Origin: Ignavibacteriaceae bacterium
GTDB taxonomy: Bacteria > Bacteroidota > Ignavibacteria > Ignavibacteriales > Ignavibacteriaceae
Direction: 5' to 3'
NCBI GenBank assembly: GCA_014860115.1
Contig: JACZKK010000166.1
Coordinates: forward strand, 1 to 64,000
DNA length: 64,000 nt
In this document: positions 33,486 to 43,315 of the stretch, in pieces
Position numbering within the stretch: the stretch's first letter is position 1
Layout of the letters: each line of letters starts with the position of its first letter
Translations under genes and position numbers: made by a program
Notes under the pieces: generated by a model
Databases searched by the model: none
What the model saw: only the letters and a program-made list of their open reading frames with translations
What the model was told of the DNA's origin: nothing

Positions 33486-35741
33486 TTATTTTTTCTTGGC
33501 TTGTGCTTCTGCTACAGCTATAGCAGTCATATTGATAATATCATCCACTGATGCACCGCGTTGTAAAACGTGAATGGGTTTTTTCATACCCATTAAAATT
33601 GGACCGACAACTGATGCCTGACCAATTCTTGCCATCAATTTGTAAGCAATGTTTCCGGCATTAAGATCCGGAAAGATGAGAACATTAGCTTTCCCTTTCA
33701 GATTGCTAAATGGGAATTCTTTTTCAATTATTTCAGGAACAACAGCAGTATCTGCTTGCATTTCGCCATCTATCATTAGGTCCGGTCTAATTTTCTTCAC
33801 CAAATCAGTTGCCTGCTTAACTTTTATTGAATCAGGGTAAGTTGAACTGCCAAAGTTGCTGAATGATAACATTGCAATTCTTGGAGTAACATCAAACTCT
33901 TTTACAGTATCTGCCGCTGATATTGCAATCTCCGCAAGCTGCTCAGCAGTAGGATTAACATTAACGGTTGTATCGGCAAAGAAATAAACATCTTGCTTTG
34001 CAAAAACGATATATAATCCAGAGACAACCTTCAATCCATCTTTTATACCTACACAATGAAGGGCAGGACGAATAGTATTTGGGTAGCTGGTTGTCAATCC
34101 GCTAATAAGAGCATCAGCTTCTCCAAGATCGACCATCATTGAACCGAAATAATTAGGTTTCTTCATAAGGCTTTTTGTATCCTTAAGTGTTGCTCCTTTT
34201 CTTGAACGCTTCTTAAAGTATGCTTCAGCATACTGATTTCGTTTTTCACTTATTTCAGGATCAAAAATCTGAAACTCATTCTGATCAAACCCTAATTTGT
34301 CGATTTCTTCTTTGATAATCTTCTCATTCCCTAAAAGCACCGGGTAGGCCATATTATCGTTGTAGACAACGTGCGCAGCTCTTATAATTTTTTCTTCTTC
34401 TCCCTCAGGATAAACCACTTTGAGAGGTTTCTTCTGTGCTTTATGAATCATCACACGTATTAATTCTTTGGATAATCCAAGTCTTTCTTTCAGCTTTTCT
34501 TCATATTTCTGCCAGTTCATTTCGGTTATCTTTGCAACACCGGTTTCAATAGCAGCTTTAGCAACTGCAGGTGCAACATACCATAAAACTCTCGGATCAA
34601 ATGGTTTAGGAATGATATATTCTTTTCCAAATGTAAAATCTTCTCCACCATACGCTCTAAGTACCATTTCAGGAACTTTCTCTTTTGCTAATCTGGCCAG
34701 AGCCAATGTAGCAGCCATTTTCATTTCATCATTTATTGCTACTGCCCGTACATCTAAAGCACCTCTGAAGATAAACGGAAATCCAAGAACATTATTTACC
34801 TGATTCGGAAAGTCACTTCTGCCGGTGGCCATAATTAAATCTTCTCTCACCGATACTGCTTCATCATACATTATTTCAGGATCCGGATTTGCCATTGCAA
34901 AAATGATTGGATCCTTACCCATCGATTTGACCATTTCCTTATTTACAACACCACCCATTGACAAGCCAATAAATACGTCTGCTCCTTTCATTGCATCAGC
35001 TAGTGAAGCGAATCCTTTAGCCTGAGCAAATAATTCTTTGTACTTATTAAGATCTTTTCTGTCTTTTGTGATACAACCTTTAGTATCGAACATCCAGATA
35101 TTTTCCCTTTTAACACCTGCCATTATATAGTGCTTGCAGCAAGAGATTGCGGAAGCACCGGCACCACTAACTATAATTTTCACCTTGTCCAATTTCTTAC
35201 CAGCAACTTCCACAGCATTAATAAGTGCTGCGCAGGAAATAATTGCAGTACCGTGTTGATCATCGTGAAAAACCGGAATTTTCATGGTTTCCTTAAGTTT
35301 CTCTTCAATCTCAAAACATTCGGGAGCTTTTATATCTTCAAGGTTTATTCCGCCAAATGTTGGTTCAAGCATCTGAACAGTTCTGATTATTTCCTGTGAA
35401 TCATGTGAAGCAAGCTCAATATCAAAAACATCAATATCAGCAAACCTTTTAAAGAGAACCCCTTTTCCTTCCATGACAGGTTTGCCGGCTTCCGGTCCAA
35501 TATCTCCAAGACCAAGAACTGCAGTACCATTTGAAACAACAGCCACCAGATTTCCTTTTGCTGTGTATTTATAAACGTCTTCAACATTCTTATGAATTTC
35601 TCTGCAGGGTTCTGCAACACCCGGTGTGTACGCCAGAGAAAGATCCCGGGATGTTAAACAAGGCTTTGATGCAATTACCTCTATCTTGCCTTTTCTTTCT
35701 ATTGAGTGATATTCTAGTGCTTCTTCTTTACTTATTTTCAT
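33486..35741 (-). CDS. maeB: Malic enzyme with C-terminal phosphotransacetylase-like domain
   Basis: The 751-residue length and layout match MaeB. The N-terminal part has [23 protein letters not shown] (the malic-enzyme metal site) and [18 protein letters not shown] (dinucleotide fold). From about residue 425 a phosphate acetyltransferase-like domain runs to the end ([31 protein letters not shown]). The enzyme decarboxylates malate to pyruvate with NAD(P)+ reduction, and the PTA-like part usually regulates by acetyl-CoA. An AGGAG site precedes the ATG. Cofactor preference cannot be read reliably here. Confidence 0.93.
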   Translation of the reverse strand: MKISKEEALEYHSIERKGKIEVIASKPCLTSRDLSLAYTPGVAEPCREIHKNVEDVYKYTAKGNLVAVVSNGTAVLGLGDIGPEAGKPVMEGKGVLFKRFADIDVFDIELASHDSQEIIRTVQMLEPTFGGINLEDIKAPECFEIEEKLKETMKIPVFHDDQHGTAIISCAALINAVEVAGKKLDKVKIIVSGAGASAISCCKHYIMAGVKRENIWMFDTKGCITKDRKDLNKYKELFAQAKGFASLADAMKGADVFIGLSMGGVVNKEMVKSMGKDPIIFAMANPDPEIMYDEAVSVREDLIMATGRSDFPNQVNNVLGFPFIFRGALDVRAVAINDEMKMAATLALARLAKEKVPEMVLRAYGGEDFTFGKEYIIPKPFDPRVLWYVAPAVAKAAIETGVAKITEMNWQKYEEKLKERLGLSKELIRVMIHKAQKKPLKVVYPEGEEEKIIRAAHVVYNDNMAYPVLLGNEKIIKEEIDKLGFDQNEFQIFDPEISEKRNQYAEAYFKKRSRKGATLKDTKSLMKKPNYFGSMMVDLGEADALISGLTTSYPNTIRPALHCVGIKDGLKVVSGLYIVFAKQDVYFFADTTVNVNPTAEQLAEIAISAADTVKEFDVTPRIAMLSFSNFGSSTYPDSIKVKQATDLVKKIRPDLMIDGEMQADTAVVPEIIEKEFPFSNLKGKANVLIFPDLNAGNIAYKLMARIGQASVVGPILMGMKKPIHVLQRGASVDDIINMTAIAVAEAQAKKK

Positions 35742-35964
35742 TTTAACTCCTGGTAATTATTTATTTCACTTAGATAAATGATTGATTATGATTAGAATGG
35801 ATATAATAAACTTTCGTTTTCAGTTTTATCATTTGGGATGAAATTCTGATTTGATGAATGATGCAAATTTTAAATAAAAATTACATCACAAAATTACTTG
35901 AAATTCCTGAATTAGCCTAAGTAAACAACACGATTTTGTGCAAATAAAGTTTAACGATTAGCAA

Positions 35965-36735
35965 CTAATTTACTTTACTTGCTATTGCTGCGTCCTCGAT
36001 AAGCTTATCTGATAGTTCCTGTCCCAGGTATCTATCAATTAAGGAATGGAGGAGATATAAAAGAGGGGTTAGAAAGACAGCTACTGTGAATTTATAAATG
36101 TAATTCACTAATCCTATTGCCAGAACAAGCGAAAGATCCCAACCGGCTCCAAAATAAAAAGCAATAAGTAGAACTACAAAACTATCTATGAACTGCGAAA
36201 CAAGAGTCGATCCGGTAGCACGAAGCCAAATCTTTGAACTTCCTGTGAATGATCGGAGAAAATGAAATACATAAACATCCACGAGCTGCCCAATCAGAAA
36301 AGCTACCAGCGATCCTGCAATTATCCATAATCCCTGCCCAAAAATTGCATTGAACGCCAGATCCATATTTACAGTGCCATTCATTGTTTTACGTTCTATC
36401 CAAAAATCAGCAGGACTCAAGCCCATTGCAAAGTAGACCATTAGAAAAGCGTAAGCAATAAGAACTGCCGCGGTAAATGACATAAATCGCACACCTTTTC
36501 GTCCAAAATATTCATTGATTATATCAGTCATAATAAATACAACCGGCCACAATAAAACTCCTGCAGTTAAATTGAATGAGAGATTGCTTTCTCCAAAAAA
36601 TGAAAGATTAATAGGCTGGATACCAAGCAATTTTTCCAGTGAAAATATTTTCACACCTATAAATTCAGCGAGAAGCGCATTGGCTACGAAAAACGATCCA
36701 AGGATGTAGAATAAAGTATTGGCTTTGTCGCGCAT
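35965..36735 (-). CDS. Queuosine precursor transporter (YhhQ/VUT-1 family)
   Basis: The 256-residue integral membrane protein has about six helices and the family blocks FVANALLAEFIGVKIF, VVFIMTDIINEYFGRKGVRF and STLVSQFIDSFVVLLIAFYF. The family imports 7-deazaguanine precursors for queuosine in tRNA. It is longer than the E. coli protein because of the loop at residues about 40-60 and 110-130. It is a single gene: it lies 223 nt after the malic enzyme start and is insulated from the upstream gene by a terminator. Confidence 0.88.
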   Translation of the reverse strand: MRDKANTLFYILGSFFVANALLAEFIGVKIFSLEKLLGIQPINLSFFGESNLSFNLTAGVLLWPVVFIMTDIINEYFGRKGVRFMSFTAAVLIAYAFLMVYFAMGLSPADFWIERKTMNGTVNMDLAFNAIFGQGLWIIAGSLVAFLIGQLVDVYVFHFLRSFTGSSKIWLRATGSTLVSQFIDSFVVLLIAFYFGAGWDLSLVLAIGLVNYIYKFTVAVFLTPLLYLLHSLIDRYLGQELSDKLIEDAAIASKVN

Positions 36736-36773
36736 TTGATTTTCTGCTTATTATTATTTTAATGAGAAATATA

Positions 36774-36804
36774 TAAAAAAAAGCGGTATCGTTAGTGATA
36801 CCGC
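36774..36804 (-). terminator. Intrinsic terminator
   Basis: GCGGTATC and GATACCGC form a perfect 8-bp stem around ACTAAC (minus-strand reading), followed on the minus strand by TTTTTTTT. It lies 30 nt after the stop of the DUF6600-like gene. Confidence 0.92.
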
Positions 36805-36834
36805 ATGTGTGCAGAGAGAGTTGGTTCTTCAGTG

Positions 36835-38250
36835 CTATCTTCTGTTTCGTTCTCTTGTATTATCTTTTTCCTTTGTTCTATCGGTTTTCACCTTCGTCTC
36901 ACTGGTACTGTTCTGCTGGTTATTTTTTCTACTCTGTTCTTTAACTTCATTCTTCTTGACTTGATTATTATTCGTTACCCTGGTGTTCTCACGCTTGACT
37001 TGTGTATTCTGCTGTTTAACCTCATTTCTCTTCATTTGATCATTATTTGTGACTCTAGTGTTCTCACGCTTTACCTGGGAATTCTGTTCTTGTCTCTTCT
37101 TGTTAAGTTCAACAGATTGGTCAGTTTTTACACGAGTCTGTTCTTTAACCTGGTTTTCGTTTCTCGTGTTGAAATCATTATTCTTTCTGACATTTTCATT
37201 TTGAGTGCTGACTTTTCCAGTTTCTCTTTTTCGCGTTTCATGATTGCCGTTTTTCTGGGTATTCACATCAGTGTTACGCTTGGTCTCAGTTCGTTTCTGA
37301 TCAAAAATTTTGTCAACACCCGTCTTCACATCTTTTCTTGTCTGTTCATTCTTTCTTATTTCCAGATTTCTATCTCTCGAGTTATCATTTCTTTTTTCCG
37401 TCATTACATTCTCTCTTCGTCCAATCTGAATCTTATCCAGCTCGAGTGAAGTTTTTCTGTTTTCCCTTTTGATTTCCATACGGCCTAAATCGTTTCTTAC
37501 CAGTTCATCTCTTTTCAGGTCAAGAGTACGGACTTCATCTCTGTTCTTATAGTTATCCCGATTCAATTCTCTTGAATCACTTACTCTTACTAAGTCACGC
37601 TGCTTAATCTGCTGTCCGGATCGGTCACTTACATATTTCGCATCAATTCCTCTGTTTTGAACTCTACCGTTACGATAACCGTAGTCATGACGATGCTTTG
37701 TTCCACTGTGAATTCTATATTTATATCCAGGTTCAACATAGTAGTTATAAACATAAGGATCACAGAAATAATTGTAAGTTACATAGTTCCAGTGATGATA
37801 TGGAGAGTAATAAGTATTACTCCAGAATATTCCGATTGAGATTGAGAATGTAGCATAAGGATGCAACGGAGCCCAACCGATATAGTTGTTATTATATCTC
37901 CACTCTACCCATGCCGGTGCCCACTCATAGTCAGGATACCAGAGCCATCCATAGTAATCATCATAGTACCATCTGCCATAGTGATAAGTGATATGTCCGA
38001 AAGGTTCGTACGAATCCCAGTACCAGCCGTCGTATGTCCAGACCCATCTACCAACATTATAAGGCGACCAGTTAGTGCGAATTATTGTAGGTCTCCAAAC
38101 AACAACTCCATAATCAACTTCAATCCATGATCCGTATGGTGCGAGTTGTGTGTAGAAATATCCACCCACCCCGTGATTATGTCTTTTTGCTTCCGCATTA
38201 AAAGTTACTGCGAAAAAAAGAACTACTGCAAGAATTATGATCCGTTTCAT
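36835..38250 (-). CDS. Exported DUF6600-like protein with charged repeat tail
   Basis: After a signal peptide of about 21 residues, residues 24-165 are packed with Trp and Tyr in the form YGSWIEVDYG, WSPYNVGRWVW, YHYGRWYYDD and YEWAPAWVEWR, the pattern of DUF6600 domains found in many exported proteins. From about residue 200 to 471 the chain is low-complexity Lys/Arg/Glu/Asn/Gln with a direct repeat of 25 residues (392-416 and 417-441), each starting QVKRENTRVTNN. A GGAGGTG ribosome site precedes the ATG. The tail should be disordered and strongly charged. It may bind nucleic acid or cell-wall polymers; this is inference. Confidence 0.72.
   Translation of the reverse strand: MKRIIILAVVLFFAVTFNAEAKRHNHGVGGYFYTQLAPYGSWIEVDYGVVVWRPTIIRTNWSPYNVGRWVWTYDGWYWDSYEPFGHITYHYGRWYYDDYYGWLWYPDYEWAPAWVEWRYNNNYIGWAPLHPYATFSISIGIFWSNTYYSPYHHWNYVTYNYFCDPYVYNYYVEPGYKYRIHSGTKHRHDYGYRNGRVQNRGIDAKYVSDRSGQQIKQRDLVRVSDSRELNRDNYKNRDEVRTLDLKRDELVRNDLGRMEIKRENRKTSLELDKIQIGRRENVMTEKRNDNSRDRNLEIRKNEQTRKDVKTGVDKIFDQKRTETKRNTDVNTQKNGNHETRKRETGKVSTQNENVRKNNDFNTRNENQVKEQTRVKTDQSVELNKKRQEQNSQVKRENTRVTNNDQMKRNEVKQQNTQVKRENTRVTNNNQVKKNEVKEQSRKNNQQNSTSETKVKTDRTKEKDNTRERNRR
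36928..37077 (-). repeat. Tandem 75-bp coding repeat
   Basis: Two adjacent units of about 75 nt, each coding for a 25-residue stretch beginning QVKRENTRVTNN, lie in the disordered tail of the DUF6600-like gene. They differ at a few codons, so the duplication is not very recent. Confidence 0.75.
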
Positions 38251-38398
38251 TTTACACCTCCGTGTTATGTTTTACAGTTCATAAAGTTCAACGAAGGTGC
38301 CAATTGCTTTAAATTGATTTTGTTGAAATTTTGGCTGAATTCGGAAGTATTGTGTCTATTTAATTAGACAGATGTATGCTGAGTTGTATGCGGAAAAA

Positions 38399-39550
38399 TT
38401 ATCGCCTAACCTTTCGTGATTTCCATAAGTAGTTGCCAAATGCACCGACTAATCCGGTAAATAATATGTAAGGGATCTGAAATATTTCTGCAATAAATAA
38501 ATATCTTAACTTAAGATTGTTGAAAAGTATTTCTTTCCCTTTATAAAGAATTCGAAATTCAAAAATAAATTTAAAAAGGAATGAACCGAGAAATGAAAGT
38601 AGAAAGATGGAATGATAAAATAATCCAAGAATTAGCTGCGCCAACAAACCAACATAAAATGCATAAATTAGAATGAGCTTCAATACAAGACTCTTATCGT
38701 TATAAAACAATCCCTTGCTGGCCCATCTTTTCCTTTGCTGATAAAAATCTCTTATTGTTTTATTAGCAGATGTTTTAACTATTGCTTTTTTATTAATGCA
38801 GAATTGTACTTTGAAATCGGAGTCCTTTGCTATTTTTTGCATCAGCAGTTCATCATCGCCTGAAGATAAATTCATTTGATCATTAAAGCCGCCGACTTCG
38901 TCAAATACTTTTTTTCTGTATGCAATATTTGCAGCATTACAGATAGTTGGATGTCCGGAGCCAATTAATCCAGCACCACAAAGTACCAAACCAGCAAATT
39001 CCAATTTCTGAAATTCTGCGAACAAGCTAGTATCTGTCTCAAACTCAACCGGCCCTGAAACGAAGCCGGTTACGGGATCAAATGACTGCATTAATGATTT
39101 CAACCATTCTTCATCGTGAATACAATCTGCATCGGTTGTCACGATTATCATTCCTTTTGCATTTTCTATTCCATATCTGATTGCTCTCTTCTTGTGAGCA
39201 TTCTTTGAAAAGTCCTCAGGAACTGATAATACTCTGATATTATTCTTCTTAATATTTTTTTTTAGTAACTCAAGTGAATTATCCTCCGAGGAATCATCGA
39301 TATAAATAACTTCATATTTTTTCTCAGGATAAAACTGAGATTCAATTGACTTAAGACTTGCCAGAATATTTGCTTCTTCATTTCGAAATGGAATTATGAT
39401 TGATATGAATTCATAAGGAAGTTTCTCGTTTGCTGTCAGCTTTAAATTTTTCAATCCTCTGAATATTCTCTGTAGAAAGATGAGATAATGAAATAGAAAT
39501 AATAGAAATGCAAAAAGTAGTAAAATCAGGCCCAATGAATTACTTATCAT
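38399..39550 (-). CDS. Membrane glycosyltransferase, GT2 family
   Basis: The 383-residue product has one N-terminal helix, a GT2 domain (FISIIIPFRNEEANILASL; DxD-type site TTDADCIHDEEWL; FYQQRKRWASKG, the Q..RW motif of processive enzymes), and two or three C-terminal helices. Such proteins build polysaccharide or transfer sugar to a lipid on the cytoplasmic face. The first bases of this gene overlap the end of the LPG-synthase-like gene by 11 nt, and the radical SAM gene is just upstream, so the three form an operon. Substrate unknown. Confidence 0.87.
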   Translation of the reverse strand: MISNSLGLILLLFAFLLFLFHYLIFLQRIFRGLKNLKLTANEKLPYEFISIIIPFRNEEANILASLKSIESQFYPEKKYEVIYIDDSSEDNSLELLKKNIKKNNIRVLSVPEDFSKNAHKKRAIRYGIENAKGMIIVTTDADCIHDEEWLKSLMQSFDPVTGFVSGPVEFETDTSLFAEFQKLEFAGLVLCGAGLIGSGHPTICNAANIAYRKKVFDEVGGFNDQMNLSSGDDELLMQKIAKDSDFKVQFCINKKAIVKTSANKTIRDFYQQRKRWASKGLFYNDKSLVLKLILIYAFYVGLLAQLILGLFYHSIFLLSFLGSFLFKFIFEFRILYKGKEILFNNLKLRYLFIAEIFQIPYILFTGLVGAFGNYLWKSRKVRR

Positions 39551-40526
39551 TTTTTCTTAAAAACATTCCAACGCCAATTAAAGCAGGAATGAGCAAATTA
39601 ATTATGAAAAGTAATATGGACGCATTAAAACCAATAGAAGCAGTCTCTCCCATCTGAGTAATAAAAAATACTGAAGCACCCTCTCGTATTCCTAGTTCTC
39701 CAAAAGAGATTGGAGGGATTATGGTTTTAGTAAACATTATCAAGTTAGCCGCCCAGAGGTAGTGAACAAAATCAAAATGATTAGAAAATGCTGACACTAA
39801 AAGAGCATATTGAATTAAGAAGCATGAGTAAAATAAAAATGATATGACAAGCATCTTAAAAAAGTAGGTCCTGTCCAGACTTTCAAAAATTCTCAATTTT
39901 TCAAGAAAAGGTTTTAGCTTAACTGATGAATTAAGTTTCGAAAATAAAATACTATTCCAGAATTTATTACTAAGCAGCAGAATAATTAGCAGGTAGAAAA
40001 ATGTAAAGATCAGAATGAAAAGGGCTAAAACGATATAAATGGACACGTTGTAATAGAAATAAATAAAAATCAAACTCGAAGCAGAACCAAGCGATGCAAC
40101 CATCAGCAAAGGAAAAAATTTATCTATAAGTGTAGCAACTGTAACCTGGATAATTGATTTGTCTCTGAATTCAATTCCTCTTCCAAAATATTCTCCGATT
40201 CTGAGTGGTGTGATTATACCTGCTGAAAAGCCAAAAAATAAAGATCGGAATATTTTCAATTTATCATTTACTGCAAGCACTTCAACGCAAGTTAATCGCC
40301 ACTTAGAGTATTGCAGAAAAATATTTAGAACACCTAAAAGGATGACAATTCCGATAATGGCAATGTTTGCTTCCTTGAGTGCCAGAATAATTTGATTGTA
40401 CTCAACAGAGCTTATAAGATAATAAAGCAATCCTGCCGAGATGATAATTTTAGCACCAATGATAATCGTATTCTTACTCAGAAAACGAAAATTAAAAGAA
40501 CCAATGTTTGTGTTTTTATTGGTCAT
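39540..40526 (-). CDS. LPG synthase TM-like membrane protein (UPF0104 family)
   Basis: The 328-residue protein has about eight helices and the family blocks LKEANIAIIGIVILLGV, FFGFSAGIITPLRIGEYFGR and PPISFGELGIREGASVFFI. The last two are the conserved R-x-G-E and GELGxREG loops of lysylphosphatidylglycerol synthase membrane domains. Only the flippase-like membrane part is present, without a synthase domain. It lies between a GT2 gene (11-nt overlap) and a radical SAM gene (7-nt gap), suggesting that the three handle one lipid or glycolipid. Confidence 0.85.
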   Translation of the reverse strand: MTNKNTNIGSFNFRFLSKNTIIIGAKIIISAGLLYYLISSVEYNQIILALKEANIAIIGIVILLGVLNIFLQYSKWRLTCVEVLAVNDKLKIFRSLFFGFSAGIITPLRIGEYFGRGIEFRDKSIIQVTVATLIDKFFPLLMVASLGSASSLIFIYFYYNVSIYIVLALFILIFTFFYLLIILLLSNKFWNSILFSKLNSSVKLKPFLEKLRIFESLDRTYFFKMLVISFLFYSCFLIQYALLVSAFSNHFDFVHYLWAANLIMFTKTIIPPISFGELGIREGASVFFITQMGETASIGFNASILLFIINLLIPALIGVGMFLRKNDK

Positions 40527-40533
40527 AAATATT

Positions 40534-41550
40534 CTATTGTTCTATCTCAAATATATTAACTTTCAGACCTTCGGTGCAGTTAGTGCACATAGAAACAGAT
40601 TTTCGGCTAGATAATACCTTTTGTCTAAAATTAATATACCTTTCTGATTTCCACACATCACCAAACGCCATCCCATTAACAATTCCAATTTCATTTGAAG
40701 CATCTTTATCAAAACAGCAAGGAACTACTCTTCCATCCCACGTAATTACCGAGGATCTCCATAAGGCAAAACAATGGTTTTTTATTTTATTTTTTATTGC
40801 AAAGGAATTGTTATCCAGGATATATCTTCGATATTTTTTATTTGTTGGAAGAAATTTAACCGCATTCTCGTATGAGGATATTTGCATTGTCTTAAACACA
40901 AGCTTATCTACACCAACCTCTTTGCAGTACTTTCTGACCTCATCCATCTGGTGCTCATTTTGCTTCATCACAATAAATTGAAATTCAATAAAAGGTTTTT
41001 TCAATCTACGTTCATTTCTTCGATTGATTAATGATCTTAATCCTTTATCCGCTTGCTCGAAAGTTCCACCAACTCTATATTTTTGGTAACTTTCTTCATC
41101 AAGTCCATCAACAGAAAATATTAGTTTGTCCGGTGCATTATCAAGTACAATGTCAACATTATTGTCATTTACAAAGTGTCCGTTAGTACTGATAGAGACA
41201 TATACATTTTTATCCTGAGCATATTTGATCATCTCAGGAAGATTTTTATTTATGTAGGGCTCCCCCTGAAAAAATAACTGAATGTAAAAACCAGTATCAC
41301 TAATTTCATCGATAAGCTTTTTAAAGTCATCTGTTTTCAGTAGGCCCAAAGGCCGAGTTAATGTTCCTAAACCTGATGGACATTCAGGGCACTGAAGATT
41401 GCAATGGTTAGTTGGTTCAATGGAATAAGAGATGGGCATTCCCCAAACAATTGGTCTTCCCATAATTCTAGAGAGATTAAAGGAACCAATAATTTTTATC
41501 GTATTAAAAACTCTTTTTAATGTGAAGTATCTTAATAAATTTATTTCCAA
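40534..41550 (-). CDS. Radical SAM/SPASM-domain protein
   Basis: The CxxxCxxC cluster motif is CNLQCPEC (preceded by EPTNH) at about residues 52-59. Near the C-terminus CFALW, VPCCFD and CTNCTEG supply the cysteines of a SPASM auxiliary cluster. At 338 residues it is a typical SPASM-group enzyme. These use S-adenosylmethionine radicals to modify peptides or small molecules. No small precursor peptide gene is visible next to it; the partners are a lipid flippase-like protein and a GT2 enzyme, so a lipid- or sugar-linked substrate is more likely than a peptide here. That last point is inference. Confidence 0.87.
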   Translation of the reverse strand: MEINLLRYFTLKRVFNTIKIIGSFNLSRIMGRPIVWGMPISYSIEPTNHCNLQCPECPSGLGTLTRPLGLLKTDDFKKLIDEISDTGFYIQLFFQGEPYINKNLPEMIKYAQDKNVYVSISTNGHFVNDNNVDIVLDNAPDKLIFSVDGLDEESYQKYRVGGTFEQADKGLRSLINRRNERRLKKPFIEFQFIVMKQNEHQMDEVRKYCKEVGVDKLVFKTMQISSYENAVKFLPTNKKYRRYILDNNSFAIKNKIKNHCFALWRSSVITWDGRVVPCCFDKDASNEIGIVNGMAFGDVWKSERYINFRQKVLSSRKSVSMCTNCTEGLKVNIFEIEQ

Positions 41551-41689
41551 AGAATCAAACGAATTTTGTTAATCATTAAATTAAAAATAGGGAAAGGAGT
41601 GCTAACCTGAAAGATTCACCTTTTTAAAATAGCTCTTAAAACATTATCTTTCGAACCAGAATCTCACCAATTCATTCACTGAGGAGCAG

Positions 41690-43315
41690 ATGTACATTAA
41701 TTTTAGTGACATACCGGGACATCATAATCTTTTCCTGGACTATCTATACGAATTTGAAAACGTAGCTGAGTTTTATTCGAACGATTTCAGGAACAAAGAG
41801 AATTATCTTAAGATATTTAAAAATGTCACCGAAAATAGAAGCGATCTTTCGCCCACTATAAGTGAAATATTAACATCCCAATATTCTCAACTCAACGCTT
41901 CCAACCTTTCTCAGCAGAATATCAAAAAACTTTCTGATAAGCGGACACTTACCATAGTAACAGGACAGCAGCTTGGAATTATGGGAGGACCTCTTTATAC
42001 TTTTTATAAAATTATTACTGTAATAAAATTAAGCCGTTTCCTTTCTGAAAGATATGATGACTACAACTTCGTGCCGGTTTTCTGGCTTGAAGCTGACGAT
42101 CACGATTTTAATGAAGTCAGAACAGTAAAGATTATTGATGAAGGAAACTCTCTCTTAACCATTGGATACAAAGAAGAAATTGCAGAAGATGATTTGAAGC
42201 AAAGTGTTGGATTAATAAATCTTGATAGTTCTATCAATGAATTTTTTGACAAACTAAGCAGCAGTATAAAAGAAACTGAATTCAGGGCGCTAATATTCGA
42301 TCGCTTGAAGAGTTTTTACAAAGAAGGTAAATCATTTAAGGAAGCATTCAGAGATCTTATATTCCATTATTTTGATGAGTACGGGCTGATAATATTTGAC
42401 CCTCAGGATAATGAAGTTAAAAAGTTACTTAAGCCTATATTCAAAAAAGAAATAACAGATTTCAGAATTCATACTGAACAACTTGTGCATGTTAGTGCAA
42501 CACTAGAAGAATTATATCATGCTCAGGTAAAAGTAAAACCAGTTAATCTTTTTCTTAGAGTTGATGAAGGAAGATATTCGATTGAACCTGTGGAGAATGA
42601 ATACCGATTGAGACGAAAAAGAAAAAGTTTTACACAGGAACAATTACTCGAACTTTTGGAAAATGAACCTGATAAATTCAGCCCGAACGTTTTATTGAGA
42701 CCAATTTGTCAGGATTATTTACTCCCGACTGCATTTTATGTTGGTGGTCCAAGTGAAATCTCGTACTTCGCACAGATAAAGCCGTTGTATGAACTTTATA
42801 ATATTACCCAGCCGATGATATACCCAAGATCGTCAGCAACTATCCTCGAGAATGCAATCGTTAATTCTCTGGAAAAATATTCTGTGTCGTTAAACGAAAT
42901 ATTCATTGATGTTGAAAATGTTAAGAAAAGAATAATCAATTCAGTAGAGGAAACCTCTGTGGATGAAATGTTTAATGGAATTGCTAGTCAGTTAGAAACA
43001 ACATTCGACCAGCTAAAGGAAAAATTAATTGACCTTGACAAAACAATTGCTGATTCCAGCAATAGATATAGAGATAAAATTCTGAGTACGGTAAGCGAGC
43101 TGAAATCAAAGGCAGAGAAAGCTCAGCAGAAAAAATACGAAGTTACCTTAAGACAAATTGATCGTGCTGCAGTTCATTTGTTCCCAAATTCAAATTTACA
43201 GGAACGAGAAATCAACTTAATAAATTTTACAAATAAGTACGGTGAGGAATTTCTAAAGAAAATTTTCGAGGAACTGCAAATAAATAAATTTGAACACCAG
43301 GTAATAAAGATTTAA
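41690..43315 (+). CDS. bshC: Bacillithiol biosynthesis cysteine-adding enzyme BshC
   Basis: The 541-residue length and the blocks VTGQQLGIMGGPLYTFYKII, FWLEADDHDFNEV and VLLRPICQDYLLPTAFYVGG identify BshC. It adds cysteine to glucosaminyl malate in the last step of bacillithiol synthesis. A coiled-coil stretch at residues about 430-490 is normal for the family. A GAGGAG ribosome site precedes the ATG. Other bacillithiol genes (bshA, bshB) are not in the window. Its 3' end overlaps the end of aroA, which is on the other strand, by 4 nt. Confidence 0.94.
   Translation: MYINFSDIPGHHNLFLDYLYEFENVAEFYSNDFRNKENYLKIFKNVTENRSDLSPTISEILTSQYSQLNASNLSQQNIKKLSDKRTLTIVTGQQLGIMGGPLYTFYKIITVIKLSRFLSERYDDYNFVPVFWLEADDHDFNEVRTVKIIDEGNSLLTIGYKEEIAEDDLKQSVGLINLDSSINEFFDKLSSSIKETEFRALIFDRLKSFYKEGKSFKEAFRDLIFHYFDEYGLIIFDPQDNEVKKLLKPIFKKEITDFRIHTEQLVHVSATLEELYHAQVKVKPVNLFLRVDEGRYSIEPVENEYRLRRKRKSFTQEQLLELLENEPDKFSPNVLLRPICQDYLLPTAFYVGGPSEISYFAQIKPLYELYNITQPMIYPRSSATILENAIVNSLEKYSVSLNEIFIDVENVKKRIINSVEETSVDEMFNGIASQLETTFDQLKEKLIDLDKTIADSSNRYRDKILSTVSELKSKAEKAQQKKYEVTLRQIDRAAVHLFPNSNLQEREINLINFTNKYGEEFLKKIFEELQINKFEHQVIKI

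Noticed and set aside
36805-37449. A 214-codon plus-strand open frame rich in Leu, Ile and Phe
   Set aside because: It is the reverse complement of the low-complexity Lys/Glu/Asn tail of the DUF6600-like gene, has no ribosome site, and a strong terminator hairpin for the minus-strand gene sits beside it.
41341-41362. GGCCCAAAGGCC palindrome in the radical SAM gene as another copy of the hairpin unit
   Set aside because: The arms are only 4 bp, the coded residues fit the family alignment and there is no paired second unit.
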